From: Pontibacter actiniarum
Lineage (GTDB): Bacteria > Bacteroidota > Bacteroidia > Cytophagales > Hymenobacteraceae
Direction: 5' to 3'
Assembly (NCBI RefSeq): GCF_003585765.1
Contig: NZ_CP021235.1
Coordinates: 744,001-808,000, forward strand
DNA length: 64,000 nucleotides
The translations under genes were made by a program, and so were the position numbers. Below the pieces are notes generated by a model. That model made no database searches and was not told the origin of the DNA. It saw nothing but the letters and a program-made list of their open reading frames with translations. Position 1 is the stretch's first letter; the number at the start of each line of letters is the position of its first letter. Positions 43,276 through 51,499 of this stretch are shown here, piece after piece.

Positions 43276-44832
43276 TTATGAGCTGCAGGAGAGCATGGAG
43301 CAACCGGCTTTCTGGGTAGCCCAGTCCGGACGCTTGGCAAAGAACTCATCAAACGTATCAGAATACGGCTCCTTCATCGCCTGCTGTAGCTTTACGAAAA
43401 GCTGCTGCTCTCCGCGCTCGAGCTCCTCAATGGCCTGGTGCAGCAGGTAATTCCGAAGTATAAAGCGCGGGTTGCTGGCTCGCATCCGCTCCTGGGAGGC
43501 CTGGCGTGTAATGCTGTTCGTGTTCAGGCGCTCCAGGTACGATGTTATCAAGGCAAAAAGCGCCTCCTTCTCGTTTGGTGCGGGCTCCTGGTAAAAGCTG
43601 TCTTCGAAATGCTTTGCCACCTCTTCGGCTGTGCCCATGTACAGTGGCAGGTCGATGAGCAGCTGATAGAAAATAGTCATGTCGGGCTTTATACTTGCCA
43701 GCGTTTCATCGAACCGGGTAATGAGCTGCACGTCCTCCGGCCTTACGTTATCCAGCCCCAGCTTTTTGCCCATCATGGCATAATAGCTTTGCCAGTAGGT
43801 GTCTTTGTAGGTTTCCAGCGCGGCCACTAGCGCATCCTTGTCGGCCAGGGGGAGCAGGGCACTGGCCAGGCAGCCGAGGTTCCAGTAGCCGATGGACGGC
43901 TGTTTGCCAAAGGCATAGCGGCGGCCCGGCAGGTCGGTGGTGTTGGGCGTAAAGTCCGGGTCATAGTCATCTACAAACGAGTAAGGGCCGTAGTCTATCG
44001 TCAGGCCGAGGACAGACATGTTGTCCGTGTTCATAACGCCATGCACAAAGCCCACGCGCATCCACTCCACCATCAGGTCTGCAGTGCGTGCAATCACTTC
44101 CTTATACCAGTCTATTACCCTGTTTTCGCCCTGAATGTGCGGATAATAGCGGGATATTGTCCAGTCGACCAGCTGTTGCAGGTTAGCTGTTTCCTTGCGG
44201 GCGGCCAGCAATTCATAGTTGCCGAAGCGCAGGAAGCTTGGGGCAGCCCGCATTACGATGGCCCCGGGCTCGTAGGCCGCATTGCCGTTGTAAAACATGT
44301 CGCGCAGTACCTGGTCGCCGGTAGAAACAAGGCTCAGGGCACGGGTGGTAGGCACGCCCAGGTGGTGCATGGCCTCGCTCATCAGGTACTCCCGAACCGA
44401 GGAGCGCAACACGGCCCTGCCGTCGGCACGGCGGGAGTAGGGGGTGGGGCCGGCCCCTTTCAGCTGCAGCTCCCAGCTTTGGCCTGTTGCCGTTTCCCAC
44501 TCGCCCAGCGTAATGGCCCTGCCATCGCCTAACTGGCCTGCCCAGCCGCCAAACTGGTGCCCGGCATAGCAGGCGGCGTAAGGGTGCATGGAGTCTGCCA
44601 CGCGGTTGCCGCCCAGGATGTCGATGTCCTCTTGCCCCTCAGGTTTCCGGATGCCCAGCTTTTCGGCCAAGTCCTCGGACCAAGCCAGCAGGGTGGGCTG
44701 CGCCACCGGCGTGGGGATGGCTTTGCTGTAGAGGACGCCCGGGGTTTGGCGGGGCCGGAGGTCGCCGCTTTCATCCCCGGGGAAATGCTGTACAAATTCG
44801 TTTTTATATTCTTTTGAGCTTAGTCGCTGCAT
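43276..44832 (-). CDS. selO: Protein adenylyltransferase SelO (YdiU)
   Basis: A 518-residue pseudokinase-fold enzyme of the SelO family, which AMPylates protein Ser/Thr/Tyr residues and is linked to redox stress. Segments are AYAACYAGHQFGGWAGQLGDG-like (here YAACYAGHQFGGWAGQLG), GAGPTPYSRRADGRAVLRSS, GNYELLAARKE, HGVMNTDNMSVLGLTIDYGP and PSIGYWNLGCLA. The C-terminus ends SCSS, where eukaryotic SelO has selenocysteine; here it is an ordinary Cys. The start lies in the region MQRLSSKEYKNEFVQHFPGD, normal for the family. It is a single gene. Confidence 0.92.
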   Translation of the reverse strand: MQRLSSKEYKNEFVQHFPGDESGDLRPRQTPGVLYSKAIPTPVAQPTLLAWSEDLAEKLGIRKPEGQEDIDILGGNRVADSMHPYAACYAGHQFGGWAGQLGDGRAITLGEWETATGQSWELQLKGAGPTPYSRRADGRAVLRSSVREYLMSEAMHHLGVPTTRALSLVSTGDQVLRDMFYNGNAAYEPGAIVMRAAPSFLRFGNYELLAARKETANLQQLVDWTISRYYPHIQGENRVIDWYKEVIARTADLMVEWMRVGFVHGVMNTDNMSVLGLTIDYGPYSFVDDYDPDFTPNTTDLPGRRYAFGKQPSIGYWNLGCLASALLPLADKDALVAALETYKDTYWQSYYAMMGKKLGLDNVRPEDVQLITRFDETLASIKPDMTIFYQLLIDLPLYMGTAEEVAKHFEDSFYQEPAPNEKEALFALITSYLERLNTNSITRQASQERMRASNPRFILRNYLLHQAIEELERGEQQLFVKLQQAMKEPYSDTFDEFFAKRPDWATQKAGCSMLSCSS

Positions 44833-45028
44833 GGGTTTCGGTTAAGTGGGTTCTTTCTCTGAGCCGGGAGGGCTACAGGCCGCCCCGGGTTCTGTTTAAC
44901 AAATTTCTGACCGGAATAGTTGGCCGCTCGGGGATAGGGTGCCACGCAAAGGCAGGCGTTTGGCAGCTGCGCATATCTATTACAGCAGGAGTGACGTACC
45001 TACTTGGACACTATAAAACAAAGCTATA

Positions 45029-45229
45029 ATGGAGAACAGCCACACAAACCAATCCCTGAAAAGCCTGCTTCAAAACCCCGGCGCGCTGGCAGACCTCTTG
45101 CAGAACCCCGGCAAGGGCGGCCTGGACTTTTACAACGGGCTATCTACCAAAGAGAAGCAGTATGTGGTTTTTGCAGCGGCGGCAGGGTTGGCTATCTACG
45201 GCCTTTACCTTGGCCGCAAAGGGAAGTAG
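45029..45229 (+). CDS. Small membrane protein (66 aa)
   Basis: A 66-residue protein: hydrophilic N-terminal half (NQSLKSLLQNPGALADLLQN, a QNPG repeat), then YNGLSTKEKQYVVFAAAAGL and a single hydrophobic helix (AAAAGLAIYGLYLG) ending in basic RKGK. It is probably a small inner-membrane or membrane-surface protein. Family unknown. The stop is 10 bp from the end of the convergent next gene. Confidence 0.65.
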   Translation: MENSHTNQSLKSLLQNPGALADLLQNPGKGGLDFYNGLSTKEKQYVVFAAAAGLAIYGLYLGRKGK

Positions 45230-45239
45230 CAGGGGCGGC

Positions 45240-45671
45240 TTAACGCTTCCTGCCTTTGCCTTTCTTGGCAGCCCTGGCCTTGCCCTGTTCGGTTTTTAGT
45301 TGCTTAAACTCCTCGTTCGAGACGGTTACGGTATAGTAAACAGAGCGGAGAATGGTAACGTCGGCATCGTAGTCGTAGGCTGTTTCGATGGATAGCTGCT
45401 TGCTTTCGTTCAGCTCGTAGCCGTCGTCTACTTTGTCGTACACAAGAAACTCGTACTCGCCTTCTTCCAGGTGCTTGTTGTCGGTGCGGGCCAGGCAGTC
45501 GCCGGTAATCACCAGCGGCGTTTCCAGCTCAACCTCCAGGTCGAAGGGCTGAAAGAAGCGGCCGTCTTTTTTATGGGTAACGTACTCTATCCTGTCGATG
45601 TGCAGTGCGATGCCCTCGTTCTTCGTGTTCCGGCTGCCCCGGATATCCTGTATATTTCCTACTAATTTCAT
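45240..45671 (-). CDS. Hypothetical protein (143 aa)
   Basis: A 143-residue soluble protein with a beta-rich middle (LHIDRIEYVTHKKDGRFFQP, ADVTILRSVYYTVTVSNEEF) and a strongly basic, lysine/arginine-rich tail (RAAKKGKGRKR), which could bind nucleic acid. It has no signal or membrane part. The codon pattern and frame length support a real gene. I do not recognise it. Confidence 0.65.
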   Translation of the reverse strand: MKLVGNIQDIRGSRNTKNEGIALHIDRIEYVTHKKDGRFFQPFDLEVELETPLVITGDCLARTDNKHLEEGEYEFLVYDKVDDGYELNESKQLSIETAYDYDADVTILRSVYYTVTVSNEEFKQLKTEQGKARAAKKGKGRKR

Positions 45672-45820
45672 ATGCGTTCTGGCTATGTAAGGCTCCTGCC
45701 GGCCTGCTTCAGCTTGCTACAGTTGTGCGCGCCCAAGCGGGCAGCCGGCCATACTTTTGCTGCGAAGATAAGAAGTATAAAGTTAAAGCGATTCTGCCAG
45801 TTTGTTGCTATACTTGCATT

Positions 45821-46390
45821 ATGCAGAATCTTAAGCTTTTTATGCTGATGCTGGGGTGCAGGCCCGCAGGCAGAAACACCGAACAGCATGATATGTTCTT
45901 CAGTGTAGGGTATACGGTAAAGGACCTGGTGCCGGAGATTAAAGCCTTCTGGCCTGAGGCAAAGGGAAACATACACGTGGATGCCTGGCGCGAGGTAAAC
46001 CTGGTCAACGGTTACCGGGTGCGCGTAGTGCCGAGAGAAGCCGCCGCCGGTGTACCCGAAGAAGGAGCCGACAAGCTCTTTTTCCTGAACCTGGGCGGTT
46101 ACAAGCCCGGCGAGTTTGACGAGTTCCACTACAAGATGCTGGCTGTAGCCAAAGACCAGGGCGACGCCGCGAAGCAGGCCAGGCAGACCGCCTTTTACAA
46201 GCACACCGGTTTTAAGGGCGCTGCCTCGCACATCGATGATAAGTTCGGTGTGGATGTGGACGAACTCTTTAAGGTGCAGGACATCCTGCCGCAGGAGGTA
46301 AAGGAGAAGTACAGCCTGCAGCTAACCAAGAGCAGTGAAACGGAGGAAGACGCGCTGCATTTAGGGTACTTTCAGCTGCATAAACTGTAG
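45821..46390 (+). CDS. DUF1543 domain protein
   Basis: A 189-residue cytosolic protein. LFMLMLGCRPAGRNTEQHD and VPEIKAFWPEAKGNIHVDAW match the DUF1543 family, and the second half (FFLNLGGYKPGEFDEFHYKM) is its other conserved block. I start at ATG 45821, as the frame upstream to 45605 runs antisense over the neighbouring gene. It is a single gene of unknown function, common in Bacteroidota and Proteobacteria. Confidence 0.85.
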   Translation: MQNLKLFMLMLGCRPAGRNTEQHDMFFSVGYTVKDLVPEIKAFWPEAKGNIHVDAWREVNLVNGYRVRVVPREAAAGVPEEGADKLFFLNLGGYKPGEFDEFHYKMLAVAKDQGDAAKQARQTAFYKHTGFKGAASHIDDKFGVDVDELFKVQDILPQEVKEKYSLQLTKSSETEEDALHLGYFQLHKL

Positions 46391-46527
46391 GGAGCGGCAC
46401 AGGGTAAAGAGGCTGAAAAAAAGTGCCCGGCAGCTTGTCCGGAAAGCGCTGACAGGCCAGATGCAAAACATGCGGCGGCGGGCTTCGTTAGTAAGGGGAG
46501 TGCAATAAACCTTAACTATCAGAAGCT

Positions 46528-47238
46528 ATGAACAGAGGAAAAAACGATAACTTCCAAAATAAAAACCACTACGCCGATTTTGATGAGCACGGCAACGCGC
46601 TGACCGGTAACACCAACAGCCTGTCGCACTATAACCCGGAGAGCAAGTACGGCTACACCGGCCAACCCGGAAACAACAGCGGGGACAGCCACAGGCAGCG
46701 CGGCCACTGCGACACCAATGCCGCACACGCCTACGGCGACTTCAGTGGAGGCACGCGCTACGGAGAGGGCGGCAGCACCGCTGGCGGAGGCTCTGCCTAC
46801 GGGCACTCCTACTACGGCCTCTCCGGCGACCAGGGCCCGCGGATTACGCAGCACGACAGGCACTGGGACGACAGCAGAAGGTATGACGGCTACGGTGACA
46901 GGGAACATTACCGCAACCGCGACCGCCGTTTCTCCGACAGCTTTGGCCGCACCAGCGACGGTGGCTACATCAACGAAAACAGGCCCAACCAAAACTTCAA
47001 CTACTACGACGACAGCTATCAGAACCCGCGCTTCCGCGATATGGGCCGCGAGGAGAGAGGCTACGGCCGTGGGGAAGGCAGCTATGAAAGAAGAGGCTTC
47101 CAGGACAACAACCGCTATGAAAGCAGGGAGCGCAATGCCTACCGCAACGAGGAGCCGCGCTACAGATCCGATAACGAACGCTTCGGCAGACAAGGAAACG
47201 AGGACCGCGATCGCTTTTACCGCGACAGAGGCTGGTAA
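46528..47238 (+). CDS. Low-complexity Gly/Tyr/Arg/Asn-rich hypothetical protein
   Basis: A 236-residue highly hydrophilic protein: long stretches of Arg, Tyr, Gly, Asp and Asn, for example NRYESRERNAYRNEEPRYRS and SYYGLSGDQGPRITQHDRHW. It has no signal peptide, membrane helix or cysteine pair. It is almost surely intrinsically disordered, with many RG/RY/YGR-type dipeptides. It could be an RNA-binding or desiccation-type protein. No family was recognised. It is a single gene ending in a strong hairpin at 47278-47338. Confidence 0.7.
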   Translation: MNRGKNDNFQNKNHYADFDEHGNALTGNTNSLSHYNPESKYGYTGQPGNNSGDSHRQRGHCDTNAAHAYGDFSGGTRYGEGGSTAGGGSAYGHSYYGLSGDQGPRITQHDRHWDDSRRYDGYGDREHYRNRDRRFSDSFGRTSDGGYINENRPNQNFNYYDDSYQNPRFRDMGREERGYGRGEGSYERRGFQDNNRYESRERNAYRNEEPRYRSDNERFGRQGNEDRDRFYRDRGW

Positions 47239-47277
47239 GGCCAGCGTGCCGTGTTACGAAGCCGGCGCGTAAAATTC

Positions 47278-47338
47278 GCCGCCATAAAAAACAGCCGCCG
47301 CTTATCAAGTATAAGCGGCGGCTGTTTTTTATGGCGGC
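47278..47338 (+). terminator. Very long perfect hairpin terminator
   Basis: Perfect 28-bp arms (47278-47305 and 47311-47338) with a 5-base loop (CAAGT) lie 40 bp after the disordered-protein gene. Six T in the right arm and six A in the left make it bidirectional. The loop region carries the AAGTATA motif. Confidence 0.8.
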
Positions 47339-47374
47339 CAGTGCAGGAGGCTTTGCACACCTGTACAGGTCCAT

Positions 47375-47416
47375 CATAAGAATACCAGCCGGGTTGCCCT
47401 GGCTGGTATTCTTATG
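47375..47416. terminator. Second hairpin, serving the minus-strand small gene
   Basis: Perfect 16-bp arms (47375-47390 and 47401-47416) with a 10-base loop GGGTTGCCCT lie 38 bp beyond the stop of the minus-strand gene at 47454. No long U run follows. Confidence 0.6.
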
Positions 47417-47453
47417 GTGAGGTTTAAAGTTTGCTTTTTATGTTAGGCTGGTG

Positions 47454-47675
47454 CTACGGTCGCTTGCCCTTTGGTGTATCGGGGCTGGCGCTCTCCTTGC
47501 CCTTCTTGGCCCCGCCGCTGGTGCCTTCCCGGCTTGGCTTGTTTTCTCCGCGCGTGTTATCGGCACCGCCGGCTATGGGCCCTGTTTGCCCTGCCCGCTG
47601 ACGCCCGGCGTTTACAATACCGTCTGTGTCAGCTTTGTTCTTTAACTCATTGCTCTTATCTTTTTTATCAGCCAT
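47454..47675 (-). CDS. Small hydrophilic stress-type protein (73 aa)
   Basis: A 73-residue, Lys/Gly/Asp-rich protein without hydrophobic core (MADKKDKSNELKNKADTDG ... GGAKKGKESASPDTPKGKRP). The composition resembles the short disordered proteins often induced by stress or desiccation. The frame is clean with a normal start. No family recognised. A promoter box was not found. Confidence 0.55.
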   Translation of the reverse strand: MADKKDKSNELKNKADTDGIVNAGRQRAGQTGPIAGGADNTRGENKPSREGTSGGAKKGKESASPDTPKGKRP

Positions 47676-47922
47676 AGTCTTTTTCTTTGCTAAGGTTTAA
47701 CATCTGTTTCACTTACACCGGGTTCGTCCGGCTCTTAAAGTTTACGGATAACCGAATGAAGATGGTTGATTGTCAGGGGTTTAAAACCAACTTGGGTATG
47801 CTTTCGAGGTGCTAGAGTATTTTGTTTGCTATTTATATTAGTAATAAGTATGGGTTTTATACTTGAAGTATAACTAAGGGTGTTGATTTGCGTATAAAAT
47901 TAGCAAAACAAAAGAAGGAATT

Positions 47923-48291
47923 ATGAAGCTGAAGATAGATGAAAAACCGTTTCTGCCGGAGGGTAGGCATGTGGTGAAGATAACAGAAGTGGAAGAAGGC
48001 AAGAGCGAAAACAAAAACGTTCCGTTCATTAATTGCCGCCTGGAAAACGAGGATGGCTTCGTGAACCAGCGCTTTTACCTGAGCGAGCCGGGGCAGCCTA
48101 TCCTGGCTGCTTTTCTAAAGGCAGTGGGAATAGACAAGAAAGAGGTCGACTCCAAAGAGCTGAAGGGCAAGACGCTGTCAGTGGAGGTGGAGGAGCGCTC
48201 CTATGAAGATGCGGATGGCAAAGAGAAAAACATCAAGCAGGCAACGCACTTTGCTGCAGCTGGCGAAGCAGACACCTCAGACAGGTACTAA
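47923..48291 (+). CDS. Hypothetical protein (122 aa), DUF669-like
   Basis: A 122-residue soluble protein: KLKIDEKPFLPEGRHVVKI, then VPFINCRLENEDGFVNQRFY, then LAAFLKAVGIDKKEVD, TLSVEVEERSYEDADGKEKN. The alternation of ENxxVPFI-type strands and a helix resembles small beta-barrel phage-derived proteins such as DUF669, but no phage genes are near. It is preceded by a purine-rich ribosome site (aaaagaaggaatt). It ends 37 bp before a good intrinsic terminator. Confidence 0.7.
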   Translation: MKLKIDEKPFLPEGRHVVKITEVEEGKSENKNVPFINCRLENEDGFVNQRFYLSEPGQPILAAFLKAVGIDKKEVDSKELKGKTLSVEVEERSYEDADGKEKNIKQATHFAAAGEADTSDRY

Positions 48292-48327
48292 ACCACCTAT
48301 AAAGCGATTACAGAAGAACAAACAGAG

Positions 48328-48351
48328 AAGGAGCCCACGAGCTCCTTTTTT
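48328..48351 (+). terminator. Intrinsic terminator
   Basis: AAGGAGC (48328-48334) pairs with GCTCCTT (48341-48347) around a 6-base loop and is followed by a continuous T run to 48351. It follows the DUF669-like gene. Confidence 0.8.
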
Positions 48352-48413
48352 GATGTCTCTTCCCCTCACCGGTACCGTACATAAAGGTAAGGAACCATAC
48401 AGGCACGGAAGAA

Positions 48414-49115
48414 ATGGTTACAAAAAGAGGCAAGTACAGCACCGGCAGGATAACCACCAAGCCCGGCAAACCCACCGGCAGGGCAGGCGTTGCAACGGGC
48501 GTGCAGCCGTTAGGGCTGGACAGCCAAAAGGACGGCTTCATCTACGTGCCCCCAGGGTACGACAGCAGCAAACCAGCTGCATTGGCAGTGATGCTGCACG
48601 GTGCCGGCGCTCCTGCCACGCAAGGCTTGTCTTTGCTGCAGCCGTACGCCGATGCGCACAACATCATCCTGATCGCTCCTGCGGCACGTGCCTACTCCTG
48701 GGATATTATTGCCAGCGACGCCTTTGGCCCGGATGCCATCTACCTGGACCAGGCACTTGCGCTCGCCTTTGACACGTATGCCATTGACCACCAACAGCTG
48801 GCTATCGGGGGCTTTTCGGACGGTGCTTCCTATGCCCTTTGCCTTGGCCTGACAAACGGCGACCTGTTTACGCACGTCATCGCCTTCTCGCCCGGCTTTG
48901 CCTACACCCTCCAGACAAGGGGGAAGCCAGCTGTGTTTATCTCGCATGGGGTGGATGACCCTGTGCTGCCCATTGCCCCCTGTAGCCGGCGTATTGCATC
49001 ACAGCTGCGGCGGCAGGGCGTGGCACTAAAGTATACAGAGTTTGCCGGTGGGCACGAGATACCCGCAGCTATCTCAGCTAGTGCCGTCGCGTGGTTTGCA
49101 CCTGCCCAGCACTAA
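48414..49115 (+). CDS. Alpha/beta hydrolase, PHB-depolymerase/phospholipase-like esterase
   Basis: A 233-residue alpha/beta-hydrolase. VMLHGAGAPATQGLSLL is the oxyanion-region HG motif. The nucleophile is in GGFSDGASYALCLGL (Ser of GFSDG). The acid is probably in VDDPVLPI and the catalytic His in FAGGHEIP. The substrate pattern ISHGVDDPVLP is found in PHB depolymerase-like and carboxylesterase proteins. The N-terminal extension (KRGKYSTGRITTKPGKPTGR) is basic and lacks a signal peptide, so it may be cytosolic. It is a single gene. Confidence 0.82.
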   Translation: MVTKRGKYSTGRITTKPGKPTGRAGVATGVQPLGLDSQKDGFIYVPPGYDSSKPAALAVMLHGAGAPATQGLSLLQPYADAHNIILIAPAARAYSWDIIASDAFGPDAIYLDQALALAFDTYAIDHQQLAIGGFSDGASYALCLGLTNGDLFTHVIAFSPGFAYTLQTRGKPAVFISHGVDDPVLPIAPCSRRIASQLRRQGVALKYTEFAGGHEIPAAISASAVAWFAPAQH

Positions 49116-49352
49116 CCAGCCTCCGCTTAGCGGCAAACGCCAGTGCCGCCAACGCCCCCCCCCAGCCACAGCAACCCTGCTGACCGACAGAAGTATAACG
49201 TCAGTATCGGGCAGTGGCAACTGCTGGCAATCGGCAACCAAACCGAAGCGGGGGCAGCAGGTGCCGCCGGGTTAGGTTATTTAAGCAGAGTTACTTAATT
49301 TTAAAGACACACTTGGTTGTTTTGCGGAAGGCCGTGTGGAGCGGAAAGATCT

Positions 49353-49886
49353 ATGTCAGGAACTAAATTTGATGGAGAGGGAGAGCAATACCTTATAGAA
49401 GCCCTCCAGCAGGGAAATCGTGAGGTGCTGGGCCAGCTTTACGATGCCTATGCCCCGGTCATGCTAGGGGTAATCTCCAGGATAGTAGAGGATGCGGAAG
49501 TGGCGGAGGAGGTGCTGCAGGAAACTTTTGTCGCCGTTTGGTCGCGGATAGAGGTCTATGACTACTCCAGAAACAGGTTTCTGACCTGGGCCCTGGCCAT
49601 TGCCCGTGGCATGGCCCTGGAGGCCGTGAAGGCTGGCAAGTGCAACTCCCTGAAAAAGGCCGCTGCTAAGCCTGCTCCGGAGGGCGCCCAGGCAGGAAAG
49701 CCGCAAAACCAGGGGGAGAGCCCGCTCTGCCACCTGGAGCCACAGGAAAGGGCCGTACTGGAGCTGATCTACCTGAAGGGCCGCAGCTGCCCAGAAGCGG
49801 CCGCCGCGCTGGGTATAACCGAACAGAAACTAAGACAAACACTACAGAAGGCATTCATTCATTTAAAAGCAGGAAAACCGGCATGA
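49353..49886 (+). CDS. ECF sigma factor (second)
   Basis: A 177-residue sigma-70 family factor. Region 2 is at about 20-90 (NREVLGQLYDAYAPVMLGVI, then AEVAEEVLQETFVAVWSRIE, then FLTWALAIARGMALEAVK). Region 4 is at about 120-172 (LEPQERAVLELIYLKGRSCP, EAAAALGITEQKLRQTL). I start at ATG 49353; 12 residues upstream lack family character. It overlaps the cupin anti-sigma gene by 4 bp (ATGA), a typical translation-coupled pair. Such pairs with cupin (ChrR-like) anti-sigma proteins usually answer oxidative or singlet-oxygen stress. Confidence 0.88.
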   Translation: MSGTKFDGEGEQYLIEALQQGNREVLGQLYDAYAPVMLGVISRIVEDAEVAEEVLQETFVAVWSRIEVYDYSRNRFLTWALAIARGMALEAVKAGKCNSLKKAAAKPAPEGAQAGKPQNQGESPLCHLEPQERAVLELIYLKGRSCPEAAAALGITEQKLRQTLQKAFIHLKAGKPA

Positions 49887-50497
49887 GCCCTATCAGAGAA
49901 TTTATAGCATCCGGGGTTTTGGAGCTTTATGTCCTGGGTGCTGCCACTCCGGAGGAGGTCCGTGAAGTAGAGCGCATGGCTGCCGCACACCCTGAAGTCC
50001 GGCAGGAGCTGAACGCAGCTAGCCAGGCTCTCGGCGACTACGCCCTGGCACACGCCGTGGAGCCCAGAAACACCGTTAAAGCCCTGGTGCTTGCCACCAT
50101 TGACTACATGGAGCGCATGAAGCACGGAGAGCTGCCTGCCTCCCCGCCACGCATCACCAGCGCGTCCAGGCCGGAGGACTTTGAGCCCTGGCTGAGCCGC
50201 CAGGATATGGAGCTACCTGTGGATGCAGATAGCGTGTATGCTAAAATCATAGGCTATACTCCCGCCGCCACCACAGCCATCGCCTGGATCAGAAGCGCGT
50301 CTGACTTCGAAGTGCACCACGAGGAGCACGAAAGCTTTCTGATAGTGGAAGGCACCTGTAACATGATCCTCGGGGAGAAAAAATACCCGCTGGCGGCAGG
50401 CGATTATTTTGCCGTGCCGCTTCACACGCCGCACAGGGTGGAGGTAACATCTGCCGCTCCCTGTAAAGCCGTTATGCAGCGTATAAGCATCTCCTGA
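49883..50497 (+). CDS. Cupin-domain anti-sigma factor (ChrR-like)
   Basis: A 204-residue protein with an anti-sigma-type N-terminus (about 1-75; VLELYVLGAATPEEVREVER). A cupin C-terminus follows (about 130-200), with the motif-1 residues FEVHHEEHESFLIVEGTC and motif 2 GDYFAVPLHTPHRVEV, giving a metal-binding cupin. It follows the ECF sigma gene with a 4-bp overlap and would hold the sigma factor until a signal disturbs the metal centre. No zinc-finger HxxxCxxC is visible in the N-terminal part, so it differs from classical ChrR. Confidence 0.85.
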   Translation: MSPIREFIASGVLELYVLGAATPEEVREVERMAAAHPEVRQELNAASQALGDYALAHAVEPRNTVKALVLATIDYMERMKHGELPASPPRITSASRPEDFEPWLSRQDMELPVDADSVYAKIIGYTPAATTAIAWIRSASDFEVHHEEHESFLIVEGTCNMILGEKKYPLAAGDYFAVPLHTPHRVEVTSAAPCKAVMQRISIS

Positions 50498-50578
50498 TTC
50501 CTACAGCCATCCCTTTTTTGCCCGGCAACAGCTGCTTTTGCCTTTGCGGCAGGATCGTCTCCGTAAGGGCCGGAGTGG

Positions 50579-51499
50579 CTACTCTTTCTCTGTCTGCGCC
50601 TCTAGCTTCTGCAGCAATGTCGGGTTGGGGTGCGCCAACGCTTCCTGCATGTCCCGCTCTTCTATCTGCTGGCTTACCTCGCGTGCCTGCTGCACCAAGG
50701 CTTTGAACAGGCGGCGGTGTACAGCAAACTGCGGCAGGTACTCCGGGTGCCACTGCACCCCCACCATGTAGTCGTGCGACAGGTGCTCAATGCCCTGCAC
50801 CACCTGGTTCGGCTCCCGTGCGACAATGGCGATGCCCTCGCCCGGCTCTTTCACGGCCTGGTTATGCAGCGCGTTTACCTCTAGCCGCTGCACACCCAGC
50901 ACGGAGCCAAGCTTGCTGCCCGCCTCTATACTTACCTCCTTCACCGGGAAGATACTTGCCGGGTTGGGGGCCTCGGTATAAAATGTGTTGATGCTCTTGT
51001 AGAGCGTACCCCGGAAGTATACATTGAGCAGTTGCGCACCACGGCAGATGCCCATCAAAGGAAGGTCTTTTTTGGCCGCCTGGTCAATCAGTTGTAGCTC
51101 CAGGTGATCGCGGTCGCGGTCGAGGCCAAACTGCGGCTTCCGGCTCAGCAGCTTTCGCACGAAAAACAGCGCCGGGAAGTACAGCCAGCGGGCGAAGCGC
51201 CCGATCCGCTTGAAAATGTTTGTGTGCGGCTGGCGTATGGTCTGCTGCAGGTAATCCTCGATCACGTGCGCCTGCTCGTAGGTACTGGGGTCTACGTCGG
51301 CCCCGCCGCCAACAATCAGGGCCTGCAGGCCGTCTGCCGTGCGGGGCCTGGCCGGGGTGATCCGCACCGGTTTTCCGCCCGCCAGCCACACCGACAGCGC
51401 AGTGAACAACCAGGCGGCTTCGCCTCCTTTGTCTGGCCCTGTAACACCGATGGTGGGCCTGCCGCGGTTTATCTTTTGTACTTGCCTCATGGCAGCCAT
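50579..51499 (-). CDS. Class-I glutamine-amidotransferase-like hydrolase (PuuD/GAT type)
   Basis: A 306-residue hydrolase of the class-I glutamine amidotransferase fold. Nucleophile Cys in LMGICRGAQLLNVYF and the His-Glu pair in GVQWHPEYLPQF are intact. The start region TIGVTGPDKGGEAAWLF differs from GMP synthase-like GATs and fits the gamma-glutamyl hydrolase/PuuD group. It overlaps the amidoligase gene by 13 bp, so both form a two-gene unit. A role in removing or exchanging glutamyl or ammonia groups on the ligase product is expected from known amidoligase-GAT pairs. Confidence 0.83.
   Translation of the reverse strand: MAAMRQVQKINRGRPTIGVTGPDKGGEAAWLFTALSVWLAGGKPVRITPARPRTADGLQALIVGGGADVDPSTYEQAHVIEDYLQQTIRQPHTNIFKRIGRFARWLYFPALFFVRKLLSRKPQFGLDRDRDHLELQLIDQAAKKDLPLMGICRGAQLLNVYFRGTLYKSINTFYTEAPNPASIFPVKEVSIEAGSKLGSVLGVQRLEVNALHNQAVKEPGEGIAIVAREPNQVVQGIEHLSHDYMVGVQWHPEYLPQFAVHRRLFKALVQQAREVSQQIEERDMQEALAHPNPTLLQKLEAQTEKE

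Noticed and set aside
43276..43299. Selenocysteine in SelO
   Set aside because: The position that carries Sec in eukaryotic SelO is a normal Cys codon before Ser-Ser-stop; no in-frame TGA is present.
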